Assembly: GCA_937871915.1 (NCBI GenBank)
Contig: CALMPG010000016.1
Span: 1 to 64,000 of the forward strand
Direction: 5' to 3'
From: an uncultured Phycisphaerales bacterium
GTDB taxonomy: Bacteria > Planctomycetota > Phycisphaerae > Phycisphaerales > UBA1924
Length of the DNA: 64,000 nucleotides
This document shows positions 45,562 through 53,368 of the stretch, in pieces. Both the position numbers and the translations under genes were made by a program. The number at the start of each line of letters is the position of its first letter. The first letter of the stretch is position 1. Under the pieces are notes generated by a model. The model saw only the letters and a program-made list of their open reading frames with translations, did not search any database and had not been told where the DNA came from.

Positions 45562-47133
45562 TCAGTAGCGGTAGTGGTCGCTCTTGTACGGGCCGTCCGG
45601 GCTGACGCCGATGTAGTCGGCCTGCTCCTTGGAGAGGCGGGTGAGTTTCACGCCGATCTTCTGGAGGTGGAGCCGGGCGACTTCCTCGTCGAGCTTCTTG
45701 GGGAGGACGTAGACCTTGCCGGACTCGTACTTGAAACCGCTGAGGGTGGGCTTGTTGTTGGCGTTGAACCAGAGGTCGAGCTGGGCGATGGTCTGGTTGG
45801 TGAAGGAGGAGGACATCACGAACGAGGGGTGGCCGGTGGCGCAGCCGAGGTTCATGAGGCGGCCCTCGGCGAGGACGAGGATGCTCTTGGCACCCTTCTT
45901 TGCGCCGAATGCGAACTCGTCGTACTGGGCCTTGATGTTGATCCGCTTGACCTCGCCCTTGTCCACGGCCTTGTAGAGCGCGGCCATGTCGATCTCGTTG
46001 TCGAAGTGGCCGATGTTGGCGACGATGGCCTTGTCCTTCATCCGCTTCATGTGGTCGAGCGTGATGACGTTCTTGTTGCCGGTGGCGGAGACGAAGATGT
46101 CGGCGTCGTCGATCACGTCATCGAGCGTCGTGACCTGGTAGCCCTCCATCGCGGCCTGAAGGGCGTTGATGGGGTCGATCTCGGTGACGATGACGCGGCA
46201 GCCCTGGCCGCGGAGGGCCTGGGCGCATCCCTTGCCCACGTCGCCGTAGCCGAGGACGACCGCCGTCTTGGCCGAGAGCATCACGTCGGTGGCGCGGTTG
46301 AGGCCGTCCACCAGAGAGTGGCGGCAGCCGTAGAGGTTGTCGAACTTGCTCTTGGTGGCGCTGTCGTTGACGTTGATGGCGGCGAAGGCGAGTGTGCCCT
46401 TCTTCTGCATCTCGTAGAGGCGGTGGACGCCGGTGGTGGTCTCCTCGGAGACGCCCTTGATTTCCTTCACCATCCTGGTGAAGTACCCGGGGCGGTCCTG
46501 CAGCGAGTTGCGCAGGACTCCGAGGATCACGCCCCACTCCTCGGCGTCGTTCCTGGCGTCGAAGGCGGGAACCTTGCCGGCCTTCTCGAACTCCGCGCCC
46601 TTGTGGACCAGGAGCGTGGCGTCGCCACCGTCGTCGAGGAGCAGGTTGGGGCCGCGCCCCTTGGAGAACTTGAAGATCTGGTCGGTGCACCACCAATACT
46701 CCTCGAGCGTCTCGCCCTTCCAGGCGAAGACGGGGACGCCTGCGGGGCGCTCGGTGGTGCCGGCGGGGCCGACGACGACGGCGGCGGCGGCGTGGTCCTG
46801 GGTGGAGAAGATGTTGCACGAGGCCCAGCGGACCTCGGCGCCGAGGTCGACGAGCGTCTCGATGAGCACCGCGGTCTGCACGGTCATGTGCAGCGAGCCG
46901 GCGATGCGGGCGCCGGCGAGGGGCTTCTTGCCCTTGTAGCGCTCGCGCAGGGCCATGAGGCCGGGCATCTCGTGCTCGGCGAGGCGGATCTCCTTGCGGC
47001 CGAGCTCGGCCTCGGCGAGGCTGCGGACCTTGAAGTCGATGGAGCCGATGACGTCGGGCGTCGGGCTGTGCGGGCCGGTGGTGTTGGCCTTGGGGGACTT
47101 GGTCTTGGGTGCGGGCTTGGTCATCGTGGTCAA
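45562..47133 (-). CDS. ahcY: Adenosylhomocysteinase
   Basis: A protein of about 520 residues. It hydrolyses S-adenosylhomocysteine to adenosine and homocysteine, so it clears the inhibitor of methyltransferases. Recognisable parts are [27 protein letters not shown], the NAD site [13 protein letters not shown], and the C-terminal tail ending S-D-H-Y-R-Y, with Lys-Tyr type residues that reach the neighbouring subunit. TTG 47133 has GGAG 7 bases upstream; ATG 47124 is the alternative. It lies 63 bp after the ArsR-type regulator and is likely co-transcribed. Confidence 0.95.
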   Translation of the reverse strand: MTTMTKPAPKTKSPKANTTGPHSPTPDVIGSIDFKVRSLAEAELGRKEIRLAEHEMPGLMALRERYKGKKPLAGARIAGSLHMTVQTAVLIETLVDLGAEVRWASCNIFSTQDHAAAAVVVGPAGTTERPAGVPVFAWKGETLEEYWWCTDQIFKFSKGRGPNLLLDDGGDATLLVHKGAEFEKAGKVPAFDARNDAEEWGVILGVLRNSLQDRPGYFTRMVKEIKGVSEETTTGVHRLYEMQKKGTLAFAAINVNDSATKSKFDNLYGCRHSLVDGLNRATDVMLSAKTAVVLGYGDVGKGCAQALRGQGCRVIVTEIDPINALQAAMEGYQVTTLDDVIDDADIFVSATGNKNVITLDHMKRMKDKAIVANIGHFDNEIDMAALYKAVDKGEVKRINIKAQYDEFAFGAKKGAKSILVLAEGRLMNLGCATGHPSFVMSSSFTNQTIAQLDLWFNANNKPTLSGFKYESGKVYVLPKKLDEEVARLHLQKIGVKLTRLSKEQADYIGVSPDGPYKSDHYRY

Positions 47134-47196
47134 GGGCGTTCTCCGAGTGAAAAGTGTTCGTGAGGGTCTGGTTCATCGGCCGGTGCGGGCCGCGGA

Positions 47197-48195
47197 TCAT
47201 CGGTGGTGGGGGGGTTGGGTGCTCGGAATGGGGACGTGCGCGGCGCACGCGAACAGGCCGGGCCCCTTGGCGTTGGGGTCGGAGAGCAGCGCGGCGTATC
47301 GGGCCTTCTCGAATCCGGCCGCTGTCATGAGCCCGGTCATGGTCTGGTCCGAGAAGCCGAGCCAGCGATGGCCCATGGTGTGGCGGTAGGTAGCGCGATC
47401 GTGCGCGACCATGTCCACGACGAGGATCATGCCGCCGGGCCGGACGATCCGGCGCATTTCCGCGAGGGCCACGGCGGGTTTCTCGACGTGGTGGAGCACG
47501 AGCAGGCAGACGGCCGCGTCGGCGCAGGCGTTCTTGAGGGGAAGGTGGGAGAGCTCACCCTCGACAAACTCGATGTTCTTCAAGCCCTCGAGGCGTCGCT
47601 TGGCGGCGGCGAGCATCGGCCCGGACTGATCCACCGCGAGGACCCTCTTCACCAGCGGGGCGAGCAGTTCGGCGGCGTTGCCGGTGCCGCAACCGAGGTC
47701 GGCGACGACCCAGTCGCGCGGGAGCAGGTGCAGCAGCCCCAGGGGCGTGAACCGCGCGCCGAACAACTCGGTGCGGACATCGTCCCACTGGCCGGCCACG
47801 CGCCCGAAGTACCCCAAAGAGTCCTCCCGACGCTCCGCCAAGACCGATTCCAGACGGCGGTGGTCCTCTTCGGTCTCCATGCCCGCCCTGCGGCCCTCGG
47901 GTGATCGGATGAGGTCGCGAACGGCCACCCACACGCCGCGGCTGGGGGCCGAGAGGTCGTCGAGCATGACGCGGTAGAGCGTCGCCGTGCCCTCCGTGCG
48001 TTTGATGACCCACCCTCCGTCGGCGAGGACCTTGAGGTGCCGGGAGACGGTGGACTGGGGCAACTGGACCACCTTGGCGACCTCGCCGACGGCGAGTTCC
48101 TCGCGCTCGAGGATTCTCAGGATCCGCAGGCGAACCAGGTCGCTCAGGGCGGCGAGGCGTTCGGTGATCGGGTTGGTGCTTGTTCGCCGTTTCAT
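47197..48195 (-). CDS. ArsR-family regulator fused to a SAM methyltransferase domain (SahR-like)
   Basis: A 332-residue protein. The N-terminal 85 residues are an ArsR winged helix (L-A-A-L-S-D-L-V-R-L-R-I-L-R-I-L, then V-A-K-V-V-Q-L-P-Q-S-T-V-S-R-H-L-K-V-L). The C-terminal half is a class I methyltransferase fold (V-V-A-D-L-G-C-G-T-G-N-A-A-E-L-L; V-L-A-V-D-Q-S-G-P-M-L; R-P-G-G-M-I-L-V-V-D-M). ArsR proteins of this architecture adjoining ahcY are known as SahR-like and answer to S-adenosylhomocysteine in some Proteobacteria; here that is inference from neighbours. No typical ArsR metal-site Cys pair is seen. ATG 48195 lies inside a perfect palindrome (see 48191-48212), suggesting autoregulation. 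Confidence 0.85.
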   Translation of the reverse strand: MKRRTSTNPITERLAALSDLVRLRILRILEREELAVGEVAKVVQLPQSTVSRHLKVLADGGWVIKRTEGTATLYRVMLDDLSAPSRGVWVAVRDLIRSPEGRRAGMETEEDHRRLESVLAERREDSLGYFGRVAGQWDDVRTELFGARFTPLGLLHLLPRDWVVADLGCGTGNAAELLAPLVKRVLAVDQSGPMLAAAKRRLEGLKNIEFVEGELSHLPLKNACADAAVCLLVLHHVEKPAVALAEMRRIVRPGGMILVVDMVAHDRATYRHTMGHRWLGFSDQTMTGLMTAAGFEKARYAALLSDPNAKGPGLFACAAHVPIPSTQPPHHR

Positions 48196-48212
48196 CCGTT
48201 TATCCGGATGAA
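48191..48212. promoter_or_regulatory. Candidate operator palindrome over the regulator start codon
   Basis: TTCATCCG, 6 bases, CGGATGAA: an 8-bp perfect inverted repeat. The minus-strand start codon (48193-48195) is inside the left arm. It is the right size and place for a dimeric winged-helix repressor controlling its own gene and, by read-through, ahcY. Confidence 0.5.
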
Positions 48213-48299
48213 CTGTAGAACATTGGGCGATGCCGTCAAGTGAGTTCAATACCTGCGAAAAGTCCGTGAATGGAGCGCAACGGCATGTCCAGACGGAGC

Positions 48300-49040
48300 T
48301 TACTTGCCGTCGCGGGTTTCAACGCCGGTCATGGAAGAGTCAATGTGCTCGTCGCCGCCTGTCGTTTGCGCCATCCGTCGCTCCTCAGGCATTACCCCGA
48401 AGGTCGGTCCTGGGATCTCGCCCATTTCCTTCGCCACGGCGACAACCTCGCCGTTGAGCGGATCGCAGAAATAGGCCATGGCGATGCGCTGGCGGGCGCG
48501 GGCTCGATCGCCGACCTTGGCGTAGAGGCGGGCCAGGCCGAGTTGGGGAATGGCCGACATGCCGCCATCCACGCGGGCGGCGGTCAGCCACGCACGCTGG
48601 GCCTCGTCCTGATCGCCGAGGCGCTCGGCGTACTTGGCCAGGAGGGCCCAGTCCTGCATGCGGCCGCGGTCGATCGTGCGCTCGCGGAGGGCGCGGTTGA
48701 GATCGTCGTACTTCTTGTCGGCGTAGAGACCCTCGCACATGGATGCGAAGATCTCGTCGTCTTCGAGGCGGAGCGTGTGGGCGAGCTTGAGCTGCTCGGC
48801 GCCGAGGCCGGTTTCGCCGAGCTTGACGTATGTGTTTCCGAGCATGTGGTGCACGTGGGCGTTGCCCGGGTTTCGATCGATGTACTCCTTGTAGTCCTCG
48901 AGCGCGGCCGGATACTGCCCGTAGAAGTAGTGCTGGTCGCCGGCATCTCGCAGAGCCACGAGCGATCGAGAGGCGCACCCGCCCGTCGCCAAGACAAGAG
49001 CCGCCACACCGAGCGAGCACGCGATCCGAGAGACGTTCAT
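48300..49040 (-). CDS. TPR lipoprotein
   Basis: A 246-residue protein with a lipoprotein signal (L-G-V-A-A-L-V-L-A-T-G-G-C-A-S), TPR-like units (Y-P-A-A-L-E-D-Y-K-E-Y-I; G-N-T-Y-V-K-L-G-E-T; A-R-L-Y-A-K-V-G-D-R-A-R-A) and a charged tail. It should sit on the membrane as a scaffold. ATG 49040 is preferred to the frame start at 49205 because it precedes the hydrophobic signal and has AAGGAA upstream. It diverges from the LigD phosphoesterase-like gene. Confidence 0.8.
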   Translation of the reverse strand: MNVSRIACSLGVAALVLATGGCASRSLVALRDAGDQHYFYGQYPAALEDYKEYIDRNPGNAHVHHMLGNTYVKLGETGLGAEQLKLAHTLRLEDDEIFASMCEGLYADKKYDDLNRALRERTIDRGRMQDWALLAKYAERLGDQDEAQRAWLTAARVDGGMSAIPQLGLARLYAKVGDRARARQRIAMAYFCDPLNGEVVAVAKEMGEIPGPTFGVMPEERRMAQTTGGDEHIDSSMTGVETRDGK

Positions 49041-49161
49041 CGTGGGTTCCTTCCGTGGAAAGGCGGCGGGCACTCTCGCCGCCGCGATGGGCCAAGTGTA
49101 CCGCGGAGCCGGGTCCCGATGGGCCCGGGGCCGACGGAATCGGGCATCGCTAGCATCCGGC

Positions 49162-49551
49162 ATGGTTCCCTGGGTGATCCTGTTGCACGAAGCCTCCGAT
49201 GGCACCAGCCACTACGACTGGTTGATCCAGTCCAGCCCTGTCGACAGACAGGCTTCCCTGATCTCGTTCCGGGTCTCCGCTCGGCCCGACGATCCCGCGG
49301 CGGTCGCGTTTGAGGCGGAACGGATGTCCGATCATCGGGCCGCGTATCTGTCGTTTGAGGGTGAGGTGCGCGGCGGACGGGGGCGGGTCCGGCGGGTGGG
49401 AGAGGGGCTGGCCCGGATTGAGGCCGACAATGGAGTGTTTGTCGTAACTCTTGATAGCGAACGCACTTGGATCGGTGAACGGGCGGGTTTCGAGAGCTCG
49501 CTCTACGCGTTTCGCTTGCAAAGGCCGGTTGGATTGGGGCATACTGGGTGA
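49162..49551 (+). CDS. LigD 3'-phosphoesterase-like protein
   Basis: A 129-residue protein. V-P-W-V-I-L-L-H-E, then S-H-Y-D-W-L-I-Q, then D-H-R-A-A-Y-L-S-F-E-G and G-G-R-G-R-V-R-R-V correspond to the DNA polymerase LigD N-terminal phosphoesterase domain, which removes 3'-phosphates or ribonucleotides at DNA ends. Stand-alone versions occur in planctomycetes. The first His matches the catalytic His and H-Y-D the second metal site. Activity is untested and the domain match is from sequence pattern alone. The last bases overlap the next gene (GTGA). Confidence 0.65.
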   Translation: MVPWVILLHEASDGTSHYDWLIQSSPVDRQASLISFRVSARPDDPAAVAFEAERMSDHRAAYLSFEGEVRGGRGRVRRVGEGLARIEADNGVFVVTLDSERTWIGERAGFESSLYAFRLQRPVGLGHTG

Positions 49552-49985
49552 TGCCGTGGACCCATGGGGCGGACCGCGGCGCGAAACCGTTTCGGAAGGA
49601 ACTGCCGGGGATGGGAACGCAACCGGAGGCCGACATGCACAGCCACAGGACTGGACCGCTGCTCGAATCCTCATTCCCGAACTCCGGCGGCGGGGGCGAA
49701 GGGCCGGCCGAGGTGAAGCCCAAGATTCACCACACGACGGCGACGTCGATCACGAACTTGAAGAAGGAGTGGAAGCGCAAGCCCAACGTGGATGGCACCG
49801 GCGCCACACATGTGAAGAGTTTCCACTGCCGCCTCAACGCGGAGGCGATGGAAATCCTGGATCAGCAGATCAACCAATGGCTCGAGGAGCATCCCGAGAT
49901 TGAGGTCAAGATGGTCACCAACACGGTGGGGGAGTGGCAGGGGAAGATCAAGGAGCCGGCGCTGATCATCCAGGTGTGGATCTGA
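49551..49985 (+). CDS. Conserved hypothetical protein
   Basis: A protein of 144 residues or fewer. The C-terminal 85 residues are well-formed: H-V-K-S-F-H-C-R-L-N-A-E-A-M-E-I-L-D-Q-Q-I-N-Q-W-L, then E-V-K-M-V-T-N-T-V-G-E-W, then E-P-A-L-I-I-Q-V-W-I. I recall similar small proteins in planctomycetes, of unknown function. The first 60 residues are low complexity. ATG 49551 overlaps the stop of the previous gene; GTG 49548 and ATG 49611 (GGAAGGA 10 bases upstream) are alternatives. Confidence 0.65.
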   Translation: MPWTHGADRGAKPFRKELPGMGTQPEADMHSHRTGPLLESSFPNSGGGGEGPAEVKPKIHHTTATSITNLKKEWKRKPNVDGTGATHVKSFHCRLNAEAMEILDQQINQWLEEHPEIEVKMVTNTVGEWQGKIKEPALIIQVWI

Positions 49986-50012
49986 GGCCGCGGCGAGATC
50001 CGGGGCGCCCGG

Positions 50013-50909
50013 TCACGGTGCGGCGTGCCCGGACGTCCCGGGCACGGCGGCCAGGAGCGTTCGCGTGTACTCCTCGCGCGGCGTGCGGATGACGGCTTCG
50101 ACCGGCCCCGTTTCCACGATCCTTCCCGCCCGCATCACGGCGACCCGGTCGCACGTGTGGCCCACCACGCCCATGTCGTGGCTGATGAACAGCAGCGAGA
50201 GGCCGAGGTCGCGCTGCAGGTCCTTGATGAGGTTGAGGATCTGGGCCTGGATGGAGACGTCGAGAGCGCTGGTTGGCTCGTCGCACACGATGAGATCGGG
50301 GCGGGTCGCGAGGGCGCGGGCGATGACGATGCGCTGGCGCTGGCCGCCGCTGAACTCGTGCGGGAATCGTCGGAGCGTGCGGGCGGAAGGGTCGGGGAGT
50401 CCGCAGCGTGCGAGGAGTTCACTCGCCTGAGCGTGGCCCTGCTCGCGGGACCTGGCGAGGCGGTGGACACGGAGCGGCTCGGCCACGATGTCGCCGATGC
50501 GCATGCGAGGGTTGAGCGCGCCGGCCGGGTCCTGGAAGACGATCTGCATGCGGCGGCGCATGGCCCGCAGATTGGACCCGCCGAGCCCGAGCAGATCCAC
50601 CCCGTCGAACAGCGCCGAGCCGGCGGTCGAGGGGATGAGCCGGAGGAGCGCGCGGCCGACGGTGGTCTTTCCGCACCCGCTCTCGCCCACGAGCCCGAGT
50701 GTTTCGGCGCGGGCGACGTGGAAGGAGACACCGTCCACGGCCTTCGTGACGCCGGAGATTCTGCGGAGCAACCCGGACCGAACCGGGAACTCGACGCGCA
50801 GCCCGGCGACCTCGAGGAGTGTGGCCGGCGCGGCCCGTGTCGCGCCGCTGGTCGTCGGCGAGGGGAGCGGCGAGGGCGGATTGGAAGCAGGGGCGGCCAC
50901 GGTGCCCAA
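50013..50909 (-). CDS. Oligopeptide/dipeptide ABC transporter ATP-binding protein
   Basis: A 298-residue ABC ATPase of the OppF/DppF type. Walker A is G-E-S-G-C-G-K-T-T-V-G, the Q-loop I-V-F-Q-D-P-A-G-A-L-N-P, the signature F-S-G-G-Q-R-Q-R, Walker B L-I-V-C-D-E-P-T-S-A-L-D and H-switch F-I-S-H-D. It would energise import of peptides or nickel-like solutes; no permease or binding protein is next to it in the window, so its partners lie elsewhere. TTG 50909 is the chosen start because GAGG lies 5-6 bases before it; GTG 50900 is possible. The open frame extends upstream into the tRNA-Phe region. Confidence 0.85.
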   Translation of the reverse strand: MGTVAAPASNPPSPLPSPTTSGATRAAPATLLEVAGLRVEFPVRSGLLRRISGVTKAVDGVSFHVARAETLGLVGESGCGKTTVGRALLRLIPSTAGSALFDGVDLLGLGGSNLRAMRRRMQIVFQDPAGALNPRMRIGDIVAEPLRVHRLARSREQGHAQASELLARCGLPDPSARTLRRFPHEFSGGQRQRIVIARALATRPDLIVCDEPTSALDVSIQAQILNLIKDLQRDLGLSLLFISHDMGVVGHTCDRVAVMRAGRIVETGPVEAVIRTPREEYTRTLLAAVPGTSGHAAP

Positions 50910-50966
50910 GGGTACCTCGGAAGGCTTGACCCAAACGCCATGAGACCTACCCTTGCTCTCGCATTC

Positions 50967-51039
50967 GGGTAGGTAGCTCAGTTGGTAGAGCACCGCATTG
51001 AAAATGCGGGGGTCCCCGGTTCAAGTCCGGGCCTGCCCA
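50967..51039 (+). tRNA. tRNA-Phe (GAA)
   Basis: A cloverleaf of 73 nt. The acceptor stem is GGGTAGG/CCTGCCC with A73 (one G-T pair), the D arm GCTC...GAGC, the anticodon stem CCGCA/TGCGG with loop TTGAAAA (anticodon GAA), and the T arm CCCGG-TTCAAGT-CCGGG. CCA is not encoded. The integrase gene runs back into its 3' end, so this tRNA is the integration site of the element downstream. Confidence 0.95.
51013..51039. other. attL-like site at the tRNA-Phe 3' end
   Basis: The integrase frame ends with a TGA at 51021-51023, inside the T arm of tRNA-Phe, after reading T-N-G-Q-A-R-T through the tRNA 3' end. Overlap of an integrase end with a tRNA 3' end is the usual mark of tRNA-targeted integration. 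Confidence 0.6.
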
Positions 51040-52307
51040 TTGGTCGCGTTTGTAGCCTCTTCGCATTCGCTCGCGTCGGCTTGCGAAACCCCTGAAAAAC
51101 AAGGCTCTTGCTCGCCTTCGGGCGAATCCGTGCGATCCGGTGCGGGCGGATGCTGCGCCGCCGATCGCGCCGTTTGCGCGCCGCTTTTCGCGCCGCTTTT
51201 CCCGTCCCCCGTCGCGCGCGTCCAATCGGCGTCGGTCACTTGCAGGTAGTGACCCGCCGCGATCGCCTTCGTGTTCCCGATCCACGCGCAGACGGTGTGC
51301 AGCGGGAACGTCGCCGCCAGTTCGGTTTGCCGGCTCGCCCGCAGGTTGTGCCACGTTCGATCCCACGCCGCCAGCCCCGCCCGCTTGATGATCCGCCGGA
51401 AGTGCGGGTTCAGGTTCGCGCCCTCCCGGTAGCGTCCGACCACCTACACCGATCCTTCGGGGGCCGCGTCGAATACCGCTTGCAGGTGTTCGCGGATTTC
51501 GGGGAACAGCGGGATGATCCGCTCGCCGCGCCCTTCGTGGTGTTCGGTCTTGGCGGATCGGATCGACAGCCGGTTGTGTTCCCAATCCACGTCCGACCAC
51601 CGCAGGGCCAGGGCTTCGCTCGGAACCCGCAACCCGCCGAACCGCGACAGGGCGATCAACAGCCGCCATTCGGCGTCGGGGGCCGCGTCGATCACCTTGG
51701 CGATCGTCGCCCGGTCGATGAATACCGAACGCGCCGTGTTCGTTTGCGATCCCGCTTTCACCGACGCGAAGGGGTTGCGGGCCACCAGCCCGCGCCGCAT
51801 CCCCCAGCGGAACATTTGCCGGGCGTACAGCACCGTTCGGCTAATCGTCGCGGGGGCGTACCCGTCCGTTTTCAGTTGCGCCCGCCATGCGTCGGCGTCG
51901 GCATCCGCGATCGTCGCCACGTCCCGCGACTCCGTGAAGAAACCCACCAGCGCCGCTTCGGCTTGCTTCATCCGCACCCGCGTCGCGGGCTTCACAGCCA
52001 CGCCGGCAAAGAACGCGGCCAGCATCCCGGCCAGCGTCACCGTCTGCGCTTCTACTCGGGGTTGGGCCAGTCCGACCCGCACCAGGCGAGCGTGCATCTT
52101 GGGGGACAGGTCATTCAGCCACGCGCAGAGTTCCGCATCGAGGGGGTGATTGAGTTCCGAGTTTGACAGCAGGGATTCGACGCGCAGCCGGAAGGATTCC
52201 GCCGCCTTCCGGCTCGCCTTGCCCAGCCGGATCGCCTTGGGATCGCCTTCCCCGTTCGTGAAGCACACCCGCTTGTATCCGTTCGGATCGTGCGCGATAT
52301 TCGCCAT
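51021..52307 (-). pseudogene. Tyrosine recombinase (integrase) with an in-frame amber codon
   Basis: A 428-codon reading frame is interrupted once by TAG at 51444-51446. The N-terminal part has the core-binding helices and the first catalytic Arg in F-G-G-L-R-V-P-S-E-A-L. After the stop come the remaining catalytic residues: H-N-L-R (H-x-x-R), G-N-T-K then A-G-H-Y-L-Q-V (His, Tyr nucleophile). The residues around the stop read G-S-V-stop-V-V-G-R-Y-R-E-G, and related planctomycete integrases usually have Tyr there, so a single base change fits. Without read-through or suppression the product would lack its active site. The 3' end lies in tRNA-Phe. Confidence 0.85.
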
Positions 52308-52310
52308 GCG

Positions 52311-52526
52311 TCACCGTCCCTTCGTGGTCTTGCCCTTGGGTTCGATCGTGATTCGCAACCCCAGGTAGTCCGCCAGCCGTTCGATCGTGTCCGTTGTCAT
52401 CCCGCGTTCACCGCTCAGCAGCCGCGACAGTTGACTACGGGCCACTCCCGCGCCCTTGGCGATCGCGTAGGGCGTTTGATCGCTCGCCTTCACCGCCGCC
52501 GCTATGGCCTTCGTCAGTTGCCCCAT
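52311..52526 (-). CDS. XRE-family (Cro/CI-type) HTH regulator
   Basis: A 71-residue protein. T-P-Y-A-I-A-K-G-A-G-V-A-R-S-Q-L-S-R-L-L is a helix-turn-helix with a typical recognition helix, followed by T-D-T-I-E-R-L-A-D-Y-L-G-L. It probably regulates the element. Three ATGs are possible (52583, 52544, 52526); 52526 gives the standard short HTH protein. It overlaps the end of the TubC-N-like gene and lies 4 bp upstream of the integrase frame. Confidence 0.8.
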   Translation of the reverse strand: MGQLTKAIAAAVKASDQTPYAIAKGAGVARSQLSRLLSGERGMTTDTIERLADYLGLRITIEPKGKTTKGR

Positions 52527-52866
52527 ACCCAGAGTGTACCCCATGCGTTGCCGCGTGGCAACCATTCCCAATCGACTCCCCAACCGCCACCAGCCACGCC
52601 GCCGATCCGGGGTGGGTGGGCATCCCCAGCCCGTCCGCGATCCCCAGCCGTTCGGCCAGTACGTCGCCGGCGTCGCCGTGGGGATCGGGGGCGTATCCGT
52701 TGGCCAGCAGCCGCAGCACCGCCGCCCGGTGCCCCAGCAGCCCCGCCGCGATCGTCGGGGGCAACGTCGCGGGCCGGTGCCGCAGCCGCGCGGGATCGGT
52801 CGGATGCGGGGCCAGTTCGATCCCTGCCCGTCCGAGTGTCACCAGCAGATCGGATAGACGCTTCAT
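52435..52866 (-). CDS. TubC-N-docking-domain-like element protein
   Basis: A 143-residue protein. The first 55 residues (L-S-D-L-L-V-T-L-G-R-A-G-I-E-L, then L-R-H-R-P, L-L-G-H-R-A-A-V-L-R-L-L) follow the alpha-beta TubC N-terminal pattern that in mobile elements often heads primase-like proteins. A-D-G-L-G-M-P-T-H-P-G follows. The last 30 residues overlap the HTH gene in another frame and look degenerate. Role unknown; it is probably a small replication-associated protein. Confidence 0.5.
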   Translation of the reverse strand: MKRLSDLLVTLGRAGIELAPHPTDPARLRHRPATLPPTIAAGLLGHRAAVLRLLANGYAPDPHGDAGDVLAERLGIADGLGMPTHPGSAAWLVAVGESIGNGCHAATHGVHSGYGATDEGHSGGGEGERSNALRDRQGRGSGP

Positions 52867-52895
52867 TGACGCACCCCTGCCGATACACTCGGGCC

Positions 52896-53348
52896 ATGGG
52901 TTCGCACCCGAGGATCAGAAAAACAGTGAAATGGGGCGGCGCAGTGGCGTCGGTCCTGGTATTCGCGATTTGGATTGCGAGCGGATGGTGGGGCGTGGCA
53001 TGGACCGACTCGAAGGGGCACCAGACGAGTATCGTCTGGGGGCAGCTTGTCCTTCCCAACAGTGCGCCCGCTGCTTGGCCGGCATCCCCGGCTAGCTGGA
53101 CGATGTGGTCTCATGGGTGGCGGCTTGTATGGGGGTTCGATATGTATACGACCTCGACGCGGCTGGACGCCTTTCCCTTGTGGCTGGTTGTGCTTCTTTT
53201 CCTCACGCCGGCATTCGTGGCATGGCGGCTCGATGTGGAGGCGACGCGCTGGCCTCCAATGGATCGATGCCCCCATTGCGGCTACGACCGGAAAGGCAAC
53301 GTGGCGGGGGCAGTGTGCCCGGAATGCGGGAAATCGCTGTTCGGGTAG
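52896..53348 (+). CDS. Membrane protein with C-terminal zinc ribbon
   Basis: A 150-residue protein on the strand opposite the element's main genes. A hydrophobic helix near residues 14-30 (G-A-V-A-S-V-L-V-F-A-I-W-I-A-S-G), a second at about 94-109 (L-W-L-V-V-L-L-F-L-T-P-A-F-V-A), then C-P-H-C-G-Y-D-R-K and C-P-E-C-G-K-S. It has the architecture of the protein at 5063-5635. Such proteins are common in planctomycete chromosomes, so it may be host-derived cargo. It diverges from the TubC-N-like gene. Confidence 0.7.
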   Translation: MGSHPRIRKTVKWGGAVASVLVFAIWIASGWWGVAWTDSKGHQTSIVWGQLVLPNSAPAAWPASPASWTMWSHGWRLVWGFDMYTTSTRLDAFPLWLVVLLFLTPAFVAWRLDVEATRWPPMDRCPHCGYDRKGNVAGAVCPECGKSLFG

Positions 53349-53368
53349 AAGGCGGTGGCGTGATCGCT

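Noticed and set aside
43252-47163. A 1303-residue plus-strand open frame
   Set aside because: Antisense shadow of acs and ahcY, rich in Gly/Asp/Val/Glu with no domain motif.
47134-47196. S-adenosylhomocysteine riboswitch before ahcY
   Set aside because: The 63-bp gap is too short for the known structure and shows no matching helices; control by the upstream regulator is simpler.
50947-51669. Plus- or minus-frame ORF reading A-G-P-D-L-N-R-G-P-P across tRNA-Phe
   Set aside because: The known spurious peptide from translating a tRNA 3' end; the real integrase is in another frame.
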